Assembly: GCF_001280125.1 (NCBI RefSeq)
Contig: NZ_LGEG01000001.1
Location: forward strand, 186,001 to 250,000
Direction: 5' to 3'
Length of the DNA: 64,000 bases
Source: Streptomyces sp. NRRL F-6492
Lineage (GTDB): Bacteria > Actinomycetota > Actinomycetes > Streptomycetales > Streptomycetaceae
This document shows positions 23,450-31,638 of this stretch, one piece after another (position 1 is the stretch's first letter; the number at the start of each line of letters is the position of its first letter). The notes beneath the pieces are model-generated. The model was not told the origin of the DNA. It was given only the letters and a program-made list of their open reading frames with translations, and ran no database searches. Both the position numbers and the translations under genes were made by a program.

Positions 23450-23977
23450 GTGGCCGAGCAGCTGTACGCGATCCTCAAGACGAGCCTGGGCGACATCGAG
23501 GTGCGGCTGATGCCGTTCCACGCGCCGAAGACGGTCCGAAACTTCACCGACCTCGCGACCGGCGCGCGCGAATGGACCCACCCCGCCACCGGCGCGGTCT
23601 CCGAGGACCCGCTCTACGACGGGACGGTCTTCCACCGGGTCATCAAGGACTTCATGATCCAGGGCGGTGACCCGCTGGGCGACGGCACCGGCGACCCCGG
23701 CTACTCCTTCGCCGACGAGTTCCACCCGGAGCTCTTCTTCGACCGGCCCTACCTCCTCGCCATGGCCAACGCCGGCCCCGGGACCAACGGCTCGCAGTTC
23801 TTCGTCACCGTCGCCCCCGCGACCTGGCTCAACCGCAAGCACACGATCTTCGGCGAGGTCGTGGACAAGGAGAGCCGCAAGGTCGTGGACGCGATCGCGG
23901 AGACCGCGACCGATCCGCACACCGAGCGTCCGCTCCGGGACGTGGTCATCGAGTCCGTGGTGATCGAGAAGCGCTGA
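23450..23977 (+). CDS. ppiA: Peptidyl-prolyl cis-trans isomerase, cyclophilin type
   Basis: 175 residues from the GTG at 23450 (GGAAGG upstream). Cyclophilins catalyse prolyl cis-trans isomerisation. Core motifs are present: YDGTVFHRVIKDFMIQGGDP (with the catalytic arginine in FHRV), GPGTNGSQFFVT and NRKHTIFGEVV. There is no signal peptide, so it is cytoplasmic. The final segment ends in VVIESVVIEKR. It is followed 22 bp later by the rhomboid gene in the conserved actinobacterial order. Confidence 0.96.
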   Translation: MAEQLYAILKTSLGDIEVRLMPFHAPKTVRNFTDLATGAREWTHPATGAVSEDPLYDGTVFHRVIKDFMIQGGDPLGDGTGDPGYSFADEFHPELFFDRPYLLAMANAGPGTNGSQFFVTVAPATWLNRKHTIFGEVVDKESRKVVDAIAETATDPHTERPLRDVVIESVVIEKR

Positions 23978-23999
23978 GCCGGAAGGGACGGGACCTCCC

Positions 24000-24863
24000 A
24001 TGGACTCTCAGCCCGGACTGCCGCGCTGCCACCGCCACCCGGAGACCGAGACCGGCATCCGCTGCGCCCGCTGCGACAGGCCCATCTGTCCGCGGTGCAT
24101 GATCTCCGCCTCCGTCGGATTCCAGTGCCCCGACTGCGTGCGCGGCGGCTCGGGGACCGGGCACGCCCCCGACGCCAACCGGCCCCGGACGCTCGCGGGC
24201 GGCCGGATCGCCACGGACGAACGTTTCGTCACCAAGATCCTCATCGCGATCAACCTGGCGCTCTTCATCGCCGTCCAGGTGGTGGGCGACCGGCTCGTCG
24301 ACGACCTGGGGCTCATCGGGTACGCCTTCCTCCCGACCGGCGAGCTGGTCGGGGTCGCGGACGGCGAGTGGTACCGGCTGCTCACCTCCGCCTTCCTCCA
24401 CCAGGAGATCCCGCACTTCCTCTTCAACATGCTGGGACTCTGGGTGATCGGCGGGATCGTCGAACCTGAGCTGGGCCGGATCCGGTACACGGTCCTGGTC
24501 CTGCTCTCCGGTCTCTCCGGATCGGCGCTCGCCTATCTGCTCTCCCCGCAGAACCAGCTCTCGCTCGGCGCCTCCGGGATCGTCTTCGGACTGATCGGCG
24601 CCTGGGTCGTGCTCGCCCGCCGCCGACGGCACGACATGCGACCGGTCGTCCTCTTCGTGGCGCTGTCCCTGCTGCTGACCTTCACCCGTCCGGGGATCTC
24701 CTGGGAGGCCCACATCGGCGGTCTGGTCGGCGGCGCCCTGGTGACGTACGCGCTGGTGCACGCGCCCCGGGCCCGCCGGAACCTGGTGCAGTACACAGCC
24801 TGTGGACTGGTTTTCCTGCTCGACCTGGGGATCGTGCTCTTCCGTTCGACCGCGCTCGCCTGA
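24000..24863 (+). CDS. Rhomboid family intramembrane serine protease
   Basis: 287 residues. The N-terminal zinc-ribbon/B-box-like segment has paired cysteines and histidines (CHRHPETETGIRCARCDRPICPRC ... CPDC, split by short gaps). Six membrane helices follow. The catalytic serine is in LGASGIVFGLIGAW and the partner histidine in WEAHIGGLVGG; HFLFNMLGLWVIG is the family HxxxN motif. Rhomboids cut transmembrane substrates within the bilayer. The N-terminal zinc-binding module is common in actinobacterial rhomboids. It converges with crgA across a DnaA-box-rich gap. Confidence 0.95.
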   Translation: MDSQPGLPRCHRHPETETGIRCARCDRPICPRCMISASVGFQCPDCVRGGSGTGHAPDANRPRTLAGGRIATDERFVTKILIAINLALFIAVQVVGDRLVDDLGLIGYAFLPTGELVGVADGEWYRLLTSAFLHQEIPHFLFNMLGLWVIGGIVEPELGRIRYTVLVLLSGLSGSALAYLLSPQNQLSLGASGIVFGLIGAWVVLARRRRHDMRPVVLFVALSLLLTFTRPGISWEAHIGGLVGGALVTYALVHAPRARRNLVQYTACGLVFLLDLGIVLFRSTALA

Positions 24864-24875
24864 GCACACAGGGCT

Positions 24876-25109
24876 GTGGATGAGCTTCCGGGCGAGCTTT
24901 CCCCAGAGTTATCCACAGTGTGTGGCGGAACCTTCCCGCTCCGTGGGAAAAGAACGCGCCCCTCACCTGTGACCTGGGGTTTTTCCAGGAAGGTGAGGGG
25001 CGCGTCAGGGCGTGCCGAAGGCGGACGCGATCGCACCGGCGTCAACGCCGTGTGAGTTATCCACAGATCTTCGTAAGTTATCCAGTGCTGTGCACAACGC
25101 TGTGGATAA
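24876..25109. promoter_or_regulatory. DnaA-box cluster between rhomboid and crgA
   Basis: The gap 24864-25178 holds six DnaA-box-like 9-mers. TTATCCACA occurs on plus at 24909-24917 and 25057-25065 and on minus at 25101-25109. TTGTGCACA is on minus at 25089-25097, TCATCCACA on minus at 24876-24884 and the degenerate TTATCCAGT on plus at 25078-25086. From memory, one of the DnaA-box clusters studied in S. coelicolor lies near crgA; this should be checked. Such clusters can titrate DnaA and restrain initiation. Confidence 0.8.
24954..25005. terminator. Bidirectional terminator between rhomboid and crgA
   Basis: Perfect 15-bp inverted repeat (ACGCGCCCCTCACCT at 24954-24968 and its complement at 24991-25005). 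The 22-bp interior itself forms CCTGG/CCAGG around a T-run. It lies between two convergent genes. Confidence 0.85.
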
Positions 25110-25178
25110 ACTCAGGGGAGAGCTTGACGGGCGCCCGGTACGGACGCTAGGCCGCCCTCGCGGGCGGCCGGACCACCG

Positions 25179-25433
25179 CTACTTCCACTGCGTGGAGACG
25201 CCGAAACCGGCCGCGATGAAGCCGAAGCCCACCACGATGTTCCAGTTCCTGATCGACTCGATCGGCATCGAGCCGTCGGTGACGTAGAAGACCACGATCC
25301 ACACCAGACCGATGGCGAACAGGGCCAGCATCACCGGCGCCACCCAGCTGCGATTGGTCAGCTTGATGCTGGTGGCCTGCTTGGCGGGCGGAGGCGTGAA
25401 GTCGGCCTTCTTGCGGATCCGTGACTTCGGCAC
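25179..25433 (-). CDS. crgA: Cell division protein CrgA
   Basis: 84 residues, the usual length. Basic N-terminus [20 protein letters not shown], then two membrane helices ([22 protein letters not shown] and [20 protein letters not shown]) separated by the conserved loop [10 protein letters not shown]. CrgA influences FtsZ ring formation and septation in Streptomyces and is part of the mycobacterial divisome. It is divergent from the DUF881 gene, as in other actinobacteria. Confidence 0.97.
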   Translation of the reverse strand: MPKSRIRKKADFTPPPAKQATSIKLTNRSWVAPVMLALFAIGLVWIVVFYVTDGSMPIESIRNWNIVVGFGFIAAGFGVSTQWK

Positions 25434-25573
25434 GAGGGACTCTCCTGTCGATGCGCTGCGTGACCGCGCAGGGAACTGTGGCTGGCGCCGGGATGTGACG
25501 AAGGAGGACGTCTGCGTCCCCCGGGCGTCCGTTAGCGTAGTGGTTCCGCGGCACCGAAGGGGATCAGGGTACG

Positions 25574-26341
25574 TTGAGCAATTCCGCCGGTACTCCCGAA
25601 GGGCCGGGCCGCACCGCGAGGTGGCGCCCCGTCCGGCTGCTCACCCTCGCCGTTTTCGCCCTCGCCGGACTGATCTTCGTCACGAGCTTCAACACCGCCA
25701 GGGGCACCAACCTCCGCACGGACGCCTCCCTCCTCAGGCTCTCCGACCTCATCGAGGAACGCAGCCACAAGAACGCCGGACTCGACGAGTCCGCCGCCGC
25801 CCTCCGCTCCCAGGTGGACTCCCTCGCCGCTCGCGACGACGGCTCCACGCGCGCGGAGGACGAGAAGCTCGAAGCGCTGGAGGCGGCGGCCGGCACCACC
25901 GAGATCTCCGGATCCGGCCTCACCGTCACCCTCGACGACGCCCCGCCGAACGCCCGGGCCGCCCCCGGCTACCCCGAACCGCAGGCCAACGACCTGGTCA
26001 TCCACCAGCAGGACCTCCAGGCCGTCGTCAACGCCCTCTGGCAGGGCGGTGCCGAGGGCATCCGGGTCATGGACCAGCGGCTCATCTCCACCAGCGCCGT
26101 GCGCTGCGTCGGCAACACCCTGATCCTCCAGGGCCGCGTCTACTCACCGCCCTACAAGATCACCGCCGTGGGCGACCGGGGCCGGCTGGGCAGGGCGCTG
26201 GCCGACTCCCCGGCCATCCGGAACTACCAGCTCTACGTCAAGGCGTACGGGCTCGGCTGGAAGGTCGACGAGCACCGGTCGGTGTCCCTTCCCGGCTACT
26301 CGGGCACGGTGGACCTCCACCAGGCGAAGCCGGTGGGCTGA
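25574..26341 (+). CDS. DUF881 family membrane protein
   Basis: 255 residues from a TTG at 25574, supported by GATCAGGG upstream and the absence of another good start. One N-terminal membrane helix ([18 protein letters not shown]) is followed by a predicted coiled coil ([34 protein letters not shown]). The extracytoplasmic DUF881 domain has [38 protein letters not shown] (split by none) and [20 protein letters not shown]. Members cluster with division and cell-wall genes; the biochemical role is unknown. Confidence 0.9.
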   Translation: MSNSAGTPEGPGRTARWRPVRLLTLAVFALAGLIFVTSFNTARGTNLRTDASLLRLSDLIEERSHKNAGLDESAAALRSQVDSLAARDDGSTRAEDEKLEALEAAAGTTEISGSGLTVTLDDAPPNARAAPGYPEPQANDLVIHQQDLQAVVNALWQGGAEGIRVMDQRLISTSAVRCVGNTLILQGRVYSPPYKITAVGDRGRLGRALADSPAIRNYQLYVKAYGLGWKVDEHRSVSLPGYSGTVDLHQAKPVG

Positions 26342-26376
26342 CCGGATCCCGCCCCGGCCCCGGCCCCGTCCACGGA

Positions 26377-26416
26377 CTGTGGACGACGGTCCCGGGTCGC
26401 CGCCCGTCGTCCACAG
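26377..26416. promoter_or_regulatory. Inverted repeat made of two DnaA boxes
   Basis: CTGTGGACGACGG (26377-26389) and its perfect complement (26404-26416) form a 13-bp stem with a 14-bp loop, 36 bp after the DUF881 stop. Each arm contains TCGTCCACA, so the structure can be both a terminator and a DnaA-box pair. Confidence 0.7.
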
Positions 26417-26495
26417 GCTTTGGACAGCTGCCCCCTCCCGGCCCCCTCGCCCCGTACTCTGGTCCCCGTAACGAACGGAAGGGGCGGTCGACGTC

Positions 26496-26657
26496 ATGTA
26501 CGGCTGGATCTGGCGGCATCTGCCGGGCAACGCGTGGGTACGGGCGCTGATCTCGATCGTGCTGTCCCTCGCGATCGTCTACGTCCTCTTCCAGTACGTG
26601 TTCCCCTGGGCGGAGCCGCTGCTTCCGTTCAACGATGTGACGGTGGACGGCCAGTGA
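26496..26657 (+). CDS. Small membrane protein (53 aa)
   Basis: ATG at 26496 preceded by GGAAGGGG. The sequence has one membrane helix (VRALISIVLSLAIVYVLFQYVF) between a Trp-rich N-terminus (MYGWIWRHLPGNAW) and a short outside tail. The last bases overlap the pabA GTG (GTGA), implying translational coupling. Small proteins in this position recur in Streptomyces; function unknown. Confidence 0.85.
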   Translation: MYGWIWRHLPGNAWVRALISIVLSLAIVYVLFQYVFPWAEPLLPFNDVTVDGQ

Positions 26658-27292
26658 GCGCGCGGATTCTCGTCGTCGACAACTACGACAGCTTCGTCTT
26701 CAACCTCGTTCAGTACCTCTACCAGCTCGGCGCCGAGTGCGAGGTCCTGCGCAACGACGAGGTCGAGCTGAGCCACGCCCAGGACGGCTTCGACGGCGTC
26801 CTCCTGTCGCCCGGTCCCGGCACGCCCGAGCAGGCCGGGATCTGCGTCGACATGGTCCGGCACTGCGCGGAGACCGGCGTGCCCGTCTTCGGCGTCTGCC
26901 TCGGCATGCAGTCGATGGCCGTGGCGTACGGCGGCGTCGTCGACCGCGCGCCCGAGCTGCTGCACGGCAAGACCTCGCCCGTCACGCACGGCGGCCGGGG
27001 CGTCTTCGCCGGTCTGCCGTCGCCGTTCACCGCCACCCGCTACCACTCGCTGGCCGCCGAGCCCGCCGCCCTGCCTGCCGAGCTCGAAGTCACCGCGCGG
27101 ACCGAGGACGGCATCATCATGGGCCTGCGGCACCGCGAACTCCCGGTCGAGGGGGTGCAGTTCCACCCCGAGTCCGTCCTCACCGAGCACGGACACCTGA
27201 TGCTCGCCAACTGGCTGGAGGAGTGCGGGGACAAGGGGGCGGTCGGCCGGTCGGCAGGGCTCGCGCCGGTGGTGGGCAAGGCCGTCGCGTGA
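26654..27292 (+). CDS. pabA: Aminodeoxychorismate/anthranilate synthase component II
   Basis: 212 residues from the GTG at 26654. It is a class I glutamine amidotransferase: the nucleophile cysteine is in VFGVCLGMQSMAVAYGG and the His-Glu pair in VEGVQFHPESVLTEHG; DNYDSFVFNLVQYL is the family start. It provides ammonia to a chorismate-using synthase, either PabB (folate) or TrpE (tryptophan). Position between crgA and pknB matches the actinobacterial trpG/pabA. The partner is not in the window, so the pathway cannot be fixed. Coupled to both neighbours by GTGA overlaps. Confidence 0.93.
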   Translation: MSARILVVDNYDSFVFNLVQYLYQLGAECEVLRNDEVELSHAQDGFDGVLLSPGPGTPEQAGICVDMVRHCAETGVPVFGVCLGMQSMAVAYGGVVDRAPELLHGKTSPVTHGGRGVFAGLPSPFTATRYHSLAAEPAALPAELEVTARTEDGIIMGLRHRELPVEGVQFHPESVLTEHGHLMLANWLEECGDKGAVGRSAGLAPVVGKAVA

Positions 27293-28647
27293 CGGCGGGC
27301 TCGCCGTGGTTCCGGGATACGCACGAGCCGGGGCAGGAGCCGATACCGGGGGACGGGCACGCGCCCGGGAACGGGAACGGGAACGGGTACGCACCGGGGA
27401 CGGAACCGTACGCGCCGGCCGATCCGTACGCCCCCGCCGATCCGTACGCCCCCGCCGATCCGTACGCGTCCGCCGCGGACCCGTACGCGCCCGCGGCCGG
27501 TCCGTACGCGGCGCCCGTCGACCCGTACGCGTCCCCGGAGGCGTACGCCCCTGCGGAGACCTACGCGCCCGACGAGCCGTACGCGCAGGCCGATCCGTAC
27601 GTACCGGACAATTCCTACGCGCCGGCTCAGCCGTACCCGCACGGGCAGTCCTCCGACCACCGGACCGGGCCTCCCGAGAGCCCCTACGAGCCCTCCTACG
27701 GGCCGTACGGCACCGAGGAGGCCCCGAACCCCCGGCCGGACGAGACGGCGGCCCTGCCGGTCGTCGAGGGCCCCCCGGGGCCTTCGGGGACGGACGCCGA
27801 GCAGGCCCCCGGACCCGAGCGGGCCCCCGGACCCGGGCGGGCCGAGCGCCGCCGTGCCGCCAAGGGCGGCCGGGGCAAGGGCCGCCGGGGCGCTCCACCC
27901 GCCGCCGCGGCGAAACCGGCCGCTCCCCTCTCCCGGGTGGAGGCCCGGCGGGCCGCCCGCGAGGCCAAGGACAGCGTCGGCGTCGTCGCCAGCCGGGTCG
28001 TCGGCGAGCTCTTCATCACCCTCGGCGTCGTCATGCTGCTCTTCGTCACCTACCAGCTGTGGTGGACGAACGTCCTCGCCGGCCAGGAGACGAACCAGGC
28101 CAAGGAGCGGATCGAGGACACCTGGGCCAAGGGCGTGGACAAGGACGAGCCGGACGTCTTCGAGCCCGGCGAGGGCTTCGCCATCATGTACATCCCCAAG
28201 CTGGACGTCGTCGTCCCCATCGCCGAGGGCATCGACAAGACCAAGGTCCTCGACAAGGGCATGGCCGGCCACTACGCCGAGGGCAGCCTCAAGACGGCCA
28301 TGCCCTCCGACAAGCAGGGCAACTTCGCGGTGGCGGGCCACCGCAACACGCACGGCGAGCCCTTCCGGTACATCAACCGGCTGCAGCCCGGCGACCCGAT
28401 CGTCGTCGAGACCCGGAACGCGTACTACACGTACGAGATGGCGAGCATCCTGCCGCAGACCTCGCCCTCCAACGTGTCCGTGATCGACCCCGTCCCGAAG
28501 GGGTCGGGCTTCACCGAGCCCGGCCGGTACATCACGCTCACCACCTGCACGCCCGAATTCACCAGCACGTACCGCATGATCGTGTGGGGCAGGCTCCTGG
28601 AGGAACGCCCGCGCAGCAAGGGGAAGCCCGAAGCGCTCGTAGGCTGA
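27289..28647 (+). CDS. srtE1: Class E sortase with a long repetitive N-terminus
   Basis: 452 residues from a GTG overlapping the pabA stop. Residues 20-130 are Pro/Tyr/Ala/Asp-rich repeats (DPYAPA, PYAPAE). A basic stretch follows (ERRRAAKGGRGKGRRG), then a membrane helix (VGELFITLGVVMLLFVTYQLWW). The sortase domain has catalytic His351 (VAGHRNTHG), Cys420 (LTTCTPEF) and Arg429 (STYRMIVWG). Class E sortases anchor chaplins and other LAXTG proteins to Streptomyces peptidoglycan and are needed for aerial growth. The repetitive part, predicted cytoplasmic, is unusual. The neighbouring gene is a second class E sortase. Confidence 0.95.
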   Translation: MTAGSPWFRDTHEPGQEPIPGDGHAPGNGNGNGYAPGTEPYAPADPYAPADPYAPADPYASAADPYAPAAGPYAAPVDPYASPEAYAPAETYAPDEPYAQADPYVPDNSYAPAQPYPHGQSSDHRTGPPESPYEPSYGPYGTEEAPNPRPDETAALPVVEGPPGPSGTDAEQAPGPERAPGPGRAERRRAAKGGRGKGRRGAPPAAAAKPAAPLSRVEARRAAREAKDSVGVVASRVVGELFITLGVVMLLFVTYQLWWTNVLAGQETNQAKERIEDTWAKGVDKDEPDVFEPGEGFAIMYIPKLDVVVPIAEGIDKTKVLDKGMAGHYAEGSLKTAMPSDKQGNFAVAGHRNTHGEPFRYINRLQPGDPIVVETRNAYYTYEMASILPQTSPSNVSVIDPVPKGSGFTEPGRYITLTTCTPEFTSTYRMIVWGRLLEERPRSKGKPEALVG

Positions 28648-28684
28648 GACCCCACACCTCCGGACGGGACGACGGGACGACCTA

Positions 28685-29362
28685 GTGGCACGAGCGCGCA
28701 ACCGGATCGCCGGGATCATCAGTGTCCTCGGCGAACTCCTCATCACAGCCGGCCTGGTGCTCGGTCTCTTCGTCCTCTACTCGCTGTGGTGGACCAACGT
28801 CCTCGCCGACCGCGCCGCCGACCAGGACGGCGCCCAGGTCCGCGACCACTGGGCCGACGACGCCCCGGGCGCGCTCGACACCCGGGACGGCATCGGCTTC
28901 CTGCACGTGCCGGCGATGGGCGACGGCGAGGTCCTGGTGAAGCGGGGCACCGACCCCGACGTCCTCAACAACGGCGTGGCCGGCTACTACACCGACCCGA
29001 TCAAGGCCGCGCTCCCGCAGGAGAAGCAGGGCAACTTCACGCTGGCCGCGCACCGGGACGGGCACGGCGCGAAGTTCCACAACATCCACAAGTTGAAGAC
29101 CGGGGACGCGATCGTCTTCGAGTCCAAGGACACCTGGTACGTCTACAAGGTCTACAAGGCCCTGCCCGAGACCACGAAGTACAACGTGGACGTCCTCCAG
29201 CCCGTCCCGAAGGAGTCCGGCAAGACCGGGCCGGGCCGGTACATCACGCTCACCACCTGCACGCCCATGTACACCTCGGACTACCGCTACATCGTCTGGG
29301 GCGAGCTGGAGCGCACGGAGCGGGTCGACCGCGACCGGACGCCCCCGGCGGAGCTGCGCTGA
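28685..29362 (+). CDS. srtE2: Class E sortase
   Basis: 225 residues from the GTG at 28685; the RBS is weak. A single N-terminal membrane helix (ISVLGELLITAGLVLGLFVL) leads into the sortase domain, with catalytic His123 (LAAHRDGHG), Cys192 (LTTCTPMY) and Arg201 (SDYRYIVWG). It is closely related to the upstream sortase but lacks its long N-terminus, so the pair probably arose by duplication. Streptomyces SrtE1 and SrtE2 act together in chaplin anchoring. The strong hairpin at 29381-29425 ends the operon. Confidence 0.95.
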   Translation: MARARNRIAGIISVLGELLITAGLVLGLFVLYSLWWTNVLADRAADQDGAQVRDHWADDAPGALDTRDGIGFLHVPAMGDGEVLVKRGTDPDVLNNGVAGYYTDPIKAALPQEKQGNFTLAAHRDGHGAKFHNIHKLKTGDAIVFESKDTWYVYKVYKALPETTKYNVDVLQPVPKESGKTGPGRYITLTTCTPMYTSDYRYIVWGELERTERVDRDRTPPAELR

Positions 29363-29380
29363 GCCTCCGGGCCGCGACAC

Positions 29381-29425
29381 ACGGGAGAGCCCCGGCATCC
29401 GTCCTGGATGCCGGGGCTCTCCCGT
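29381..29425. terminator. Bidirectional terminator, srtE2/pknB
   Basis: Perfect 20-bp inverted repeat with a 5-base loop (arms 29381-29400 and 29406-29425) between convergent srtE2 and pknB. It is the strongest hairpin in the window. Confidence 0.9.
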
Positions 29426-29441
29426 CGTACGGGGCGGGCGA

Positions 29442-31484
29442 TCAGTCGAACAGGCCGAAGCCGCCGTTGTCGCCGCCGTTGTTGCCGCCGTTGTTGTCCC
29501 CGTTGTTGTTGTCACCGGAGTTGCCGGGAAGACCGCCGCCCATGGTGAAGACGTCCACCGAGGAGCCCGTGTTGACGGGGGTGTTCGCGCCCGGATTCGT
29601 GGCGACGACCATCGCGTCCTCCTTGTCCGAACCCTTCTGGACGACCGCCAGGCCCATGGCCTCGAGCTGCGCCTTGACGTCCTTGAAGGGACGGTTCGCG
29701 AGGCCGTCGGGGATCACGACCTGGGTCTGCTGCGGGCCCTTGGAGACCTTGAGCCTGACCTCGGAGCCTCCCGCGACCGAGGAGTTGCCCTCCGGAGTCT
29801 GCTCCAGGACCTCGCCCTTCGGCTTCTCGGAGTCCGCTTCCTCGGTGACCACCACGAAGCCCAGCGCCTTCAGCTGCTGCTCGGCCTGCGCGAGCTGGTT
29901 GCCGACCACGGGGGGAACCGTGCTCAGCTTCTTCTTCGCGATGGTGATCGTCACCTCGGTGTTCTTCTCCGCCTTGGTGCCGCCGTCCGGGTTCTGGCGC
30001 AGGACCGAGCCCGGGTTCGCGTCGGCCTCCTCCTCCTCGACCTTGACCTTGAAGCCCTTGTCCTCCAGGGACTTCGTGGCCCGCTCCTGGGACTGCTCCT
30101 GGACGTCCGGGACCTCCACGAGCGGCGCGCCCTCGGAGACGTACACCTTGATCGTGCTCTCGGGCGCCAGCTTCGCGACGTTGTCCGCGACCGGCTCCTG
30201 GCGGCAGATGGCGCCGGTGGGCTGCTCGCAGCGCTCGGTGCCCGCCTGCTGGACCTTCAGCTTCACGTTGGCTGCGTGCTTCGTCGCGACGTCCAGCTTC
30301 TCGCCGACCAGCTGCGGGACCGTGACCGGATCCGGGCCGTCCTTCTTGTCGAAGAGCGAGACGCCGATGAAGATCGCGCCGATGAGCACCAGGACGCCGG
30401 CGAGGGCCAGCAGGATCGTCGAGGTGTTCGACTTCTTCTGACCGCCGCCGCGACGGCGGTCCGGACGGTCGTCGTAGCCGTAGCCGCCGTCGTTCGGGTT
30501 GATCGGGGGGAGCATGGCGGTCTGGCCGCCGGGGTCGGCCTGGCGCAGGGCCGTGGTCGGCTGGTCCTCCGGCGGGTAGCCGCCGTAGCCCCCGCCGTAC
30601 GCGGGCGCCGCCGCCATGCCCATCGCGGCCGCCGCCGCGACCGGCTGGCCGTCGAGGCAGGCCTCGATGTCCGCGCGCATCTCGTCGGCGGACTGGTAGC
30701 GGTAGTCGGGGTCCTTGACCAGCGCCTTGAGGACGATGGCGTCCATCTCGGGCGTGATCTCGGGGTCGAAGTTGCTCGGCGGCTGCGGCTCCTCGCGGAC
30801 GTGCTGGTACGCGACCGCGACCGGGGAGTCGCCGATGAACGGGGGACGGACGGTGAGCAGCTCGTACAGCAGGCAGCCGGTGGAGTACAGGTCGGAGCGG
30901 GCGTCGACCTGCTCGCCCTTGGCCTGCTCCGGGGAGAGGTACTGGGCCGTGCCGATCACCGCGGCGGTCTGCGTCATGGTCATGCCCGCGTCGCCCATGG
31001 CGCGCGCGATGCCGAAGTCCATGACCTTGACCTGGCCGGTGCGCGTCAGCATGACGTTCGCCGGCTTGATGTCGCGGTGCACGATGCCGGCGCGGTGCGA
31101 GTACTCCAGCGCCTGGAGGATGCCGACCGTCATTTCGAGGGTGCGCTCGGGCAGCAGCTTGCGCCCCGAGTGCAGCAGCTCACGCAGGGTCGAGCCGTCG
31201 ACGTACTCCATCACGATGTACGGGATGGAGACCCCGTCGACGTAGTCCTCGCCGGTGTCGTAGACCGCGACGATCGCCGGGTGGTTCAGCGAGGCGGCGG
31301 ACTGTGCCTCACGGCGGAACCGGGCCTGGAAGGACGGGTCACGGGCCAGGTCGGCCCGCAGCGTCTTCACGGCGACGGTGCGGCCGAGCCGGGTGTCCTG
31401 GGCGATGTACACCTCGGCCATGCCACCACGGCCGAGCACCGAGCCCAGCTCGTACCGGCCGCCGAGGCGACGCGGCTCTTCCAT
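29442..31484 (-). CDS. pknB: Serine/threonine protein kinase PknB with PASTA domains
   Basis: 680 residues from the ATG at 31484 (MEEPRRLGGRYELGSVLGRG), the conserved PknB N-terminus; the frame continues 24 codons further upstream. The kinase has GRGGMAEVY, VAVKTLR, HRDIKPANVML, MDFGIAR and GTAQYLSPEQ. A juxtamembrane linker with Gly/Tyr repeats leads to the helix ILLALAGVLVLIGAIFIGVSLF. Four extracellular PASTA domains bind muropeptides or lipid II. The tail is Gly/Asn/Asp-rich. PknB phosphorylates division and wall regulators and, in mycobacteria, FhaA and MviN. A strong hairpin (31559-31599) separates it from the upstream pbpA operon. Confidence 0.98.
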   Translation of the reverse strand: MEEPRRLGGRYELGSVLGRGGMAEVYIAQDTRLGRTVAVKTLRADLARDPSFQARFRREAQSAASLNHPAIVAVYDTGEDYVDGVSIPYIVMEYVDGSTLRELLHSGRKLLPERTLEMTVGILQALEYSHRAGIVHRDIKPANVMLTRTGQVKVMDFGIARAMGDAGMTMTQTAAVIGTAQYLSPEQAKGEQVDARSDLYSTGCLLYELLTVRPPFIGDSPVAVAYQHVREEPQPPSNFDPEITPEMDAIVLKALVKDPDYRYQSADEMRADIEACLDGQPVAAAAAMGMAAAPAYGGGYGGYPPEDQPTTALRQADPGGQTAMLPPINPNDGGYGYDDRPDRRRGGGQKKSNTSTILLALAGVLVLIGAIFIGVSLFDKKDGPDPVTVPQLVGEKLDVATKHAANVKLKVQQAGTERCEQPTGAICRQEPVADNVAKLAPESTIKVYVSEGAPLVEVPDVQEQSQERATKSLEDKGFKVKVEEEEADANPGSVLRQNPDGGTKAEKNTEVTITIAKKKLSTVPPVVGNQLAQAEQQLKALGFVVVTEEADSEKPKGEVLEQTPEGNSSVAGGSEVRLKVSKGPQQTQVVIPDGLANRPFKDVKAQLEAMGLAVVQKGSDKEDAMVVATNPGANTPVNTGSSVDVFTMGGGLPGNSGDNNNGDNNGGNNGGDNGGFGLFD

Positions 31485-31558
31485 AGCTAATCCAGCCCTC
31501 TCCGTCTGTCCCGACCGCACCCATGGGTGGTCCGGCGGTGTGTGCTGTTCGCGCATAC

Positions 31559-31599
31559 GCTACCGGCCCCGGGCAGGCGTTCCGCCCGGGGCCGGTAGC
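31559..31599 (-). terminator. Terminator between pbpA and pknB
   Basis: Perfect 16-bp inverted repeat (GCTACCGGCCCCGGGC and complement) with a 9-base loop, 40 bp after the pbpA stop. It may uncouple pknB from fhaA-pbpA transcription or attenuate it. Confidence 0.8.
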
Positions 31600-31638
31600 T
31601 GATACCCGACCGGTACCTGGCCCCTGCCGTGCCGGGGA

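Noticed and set aside
24000..24863. Rhomboid as a pseudoprotease
   Set aside because: Both the catalytic serine in GASG and the histidine in WEAHIGG are present, so it should be active.
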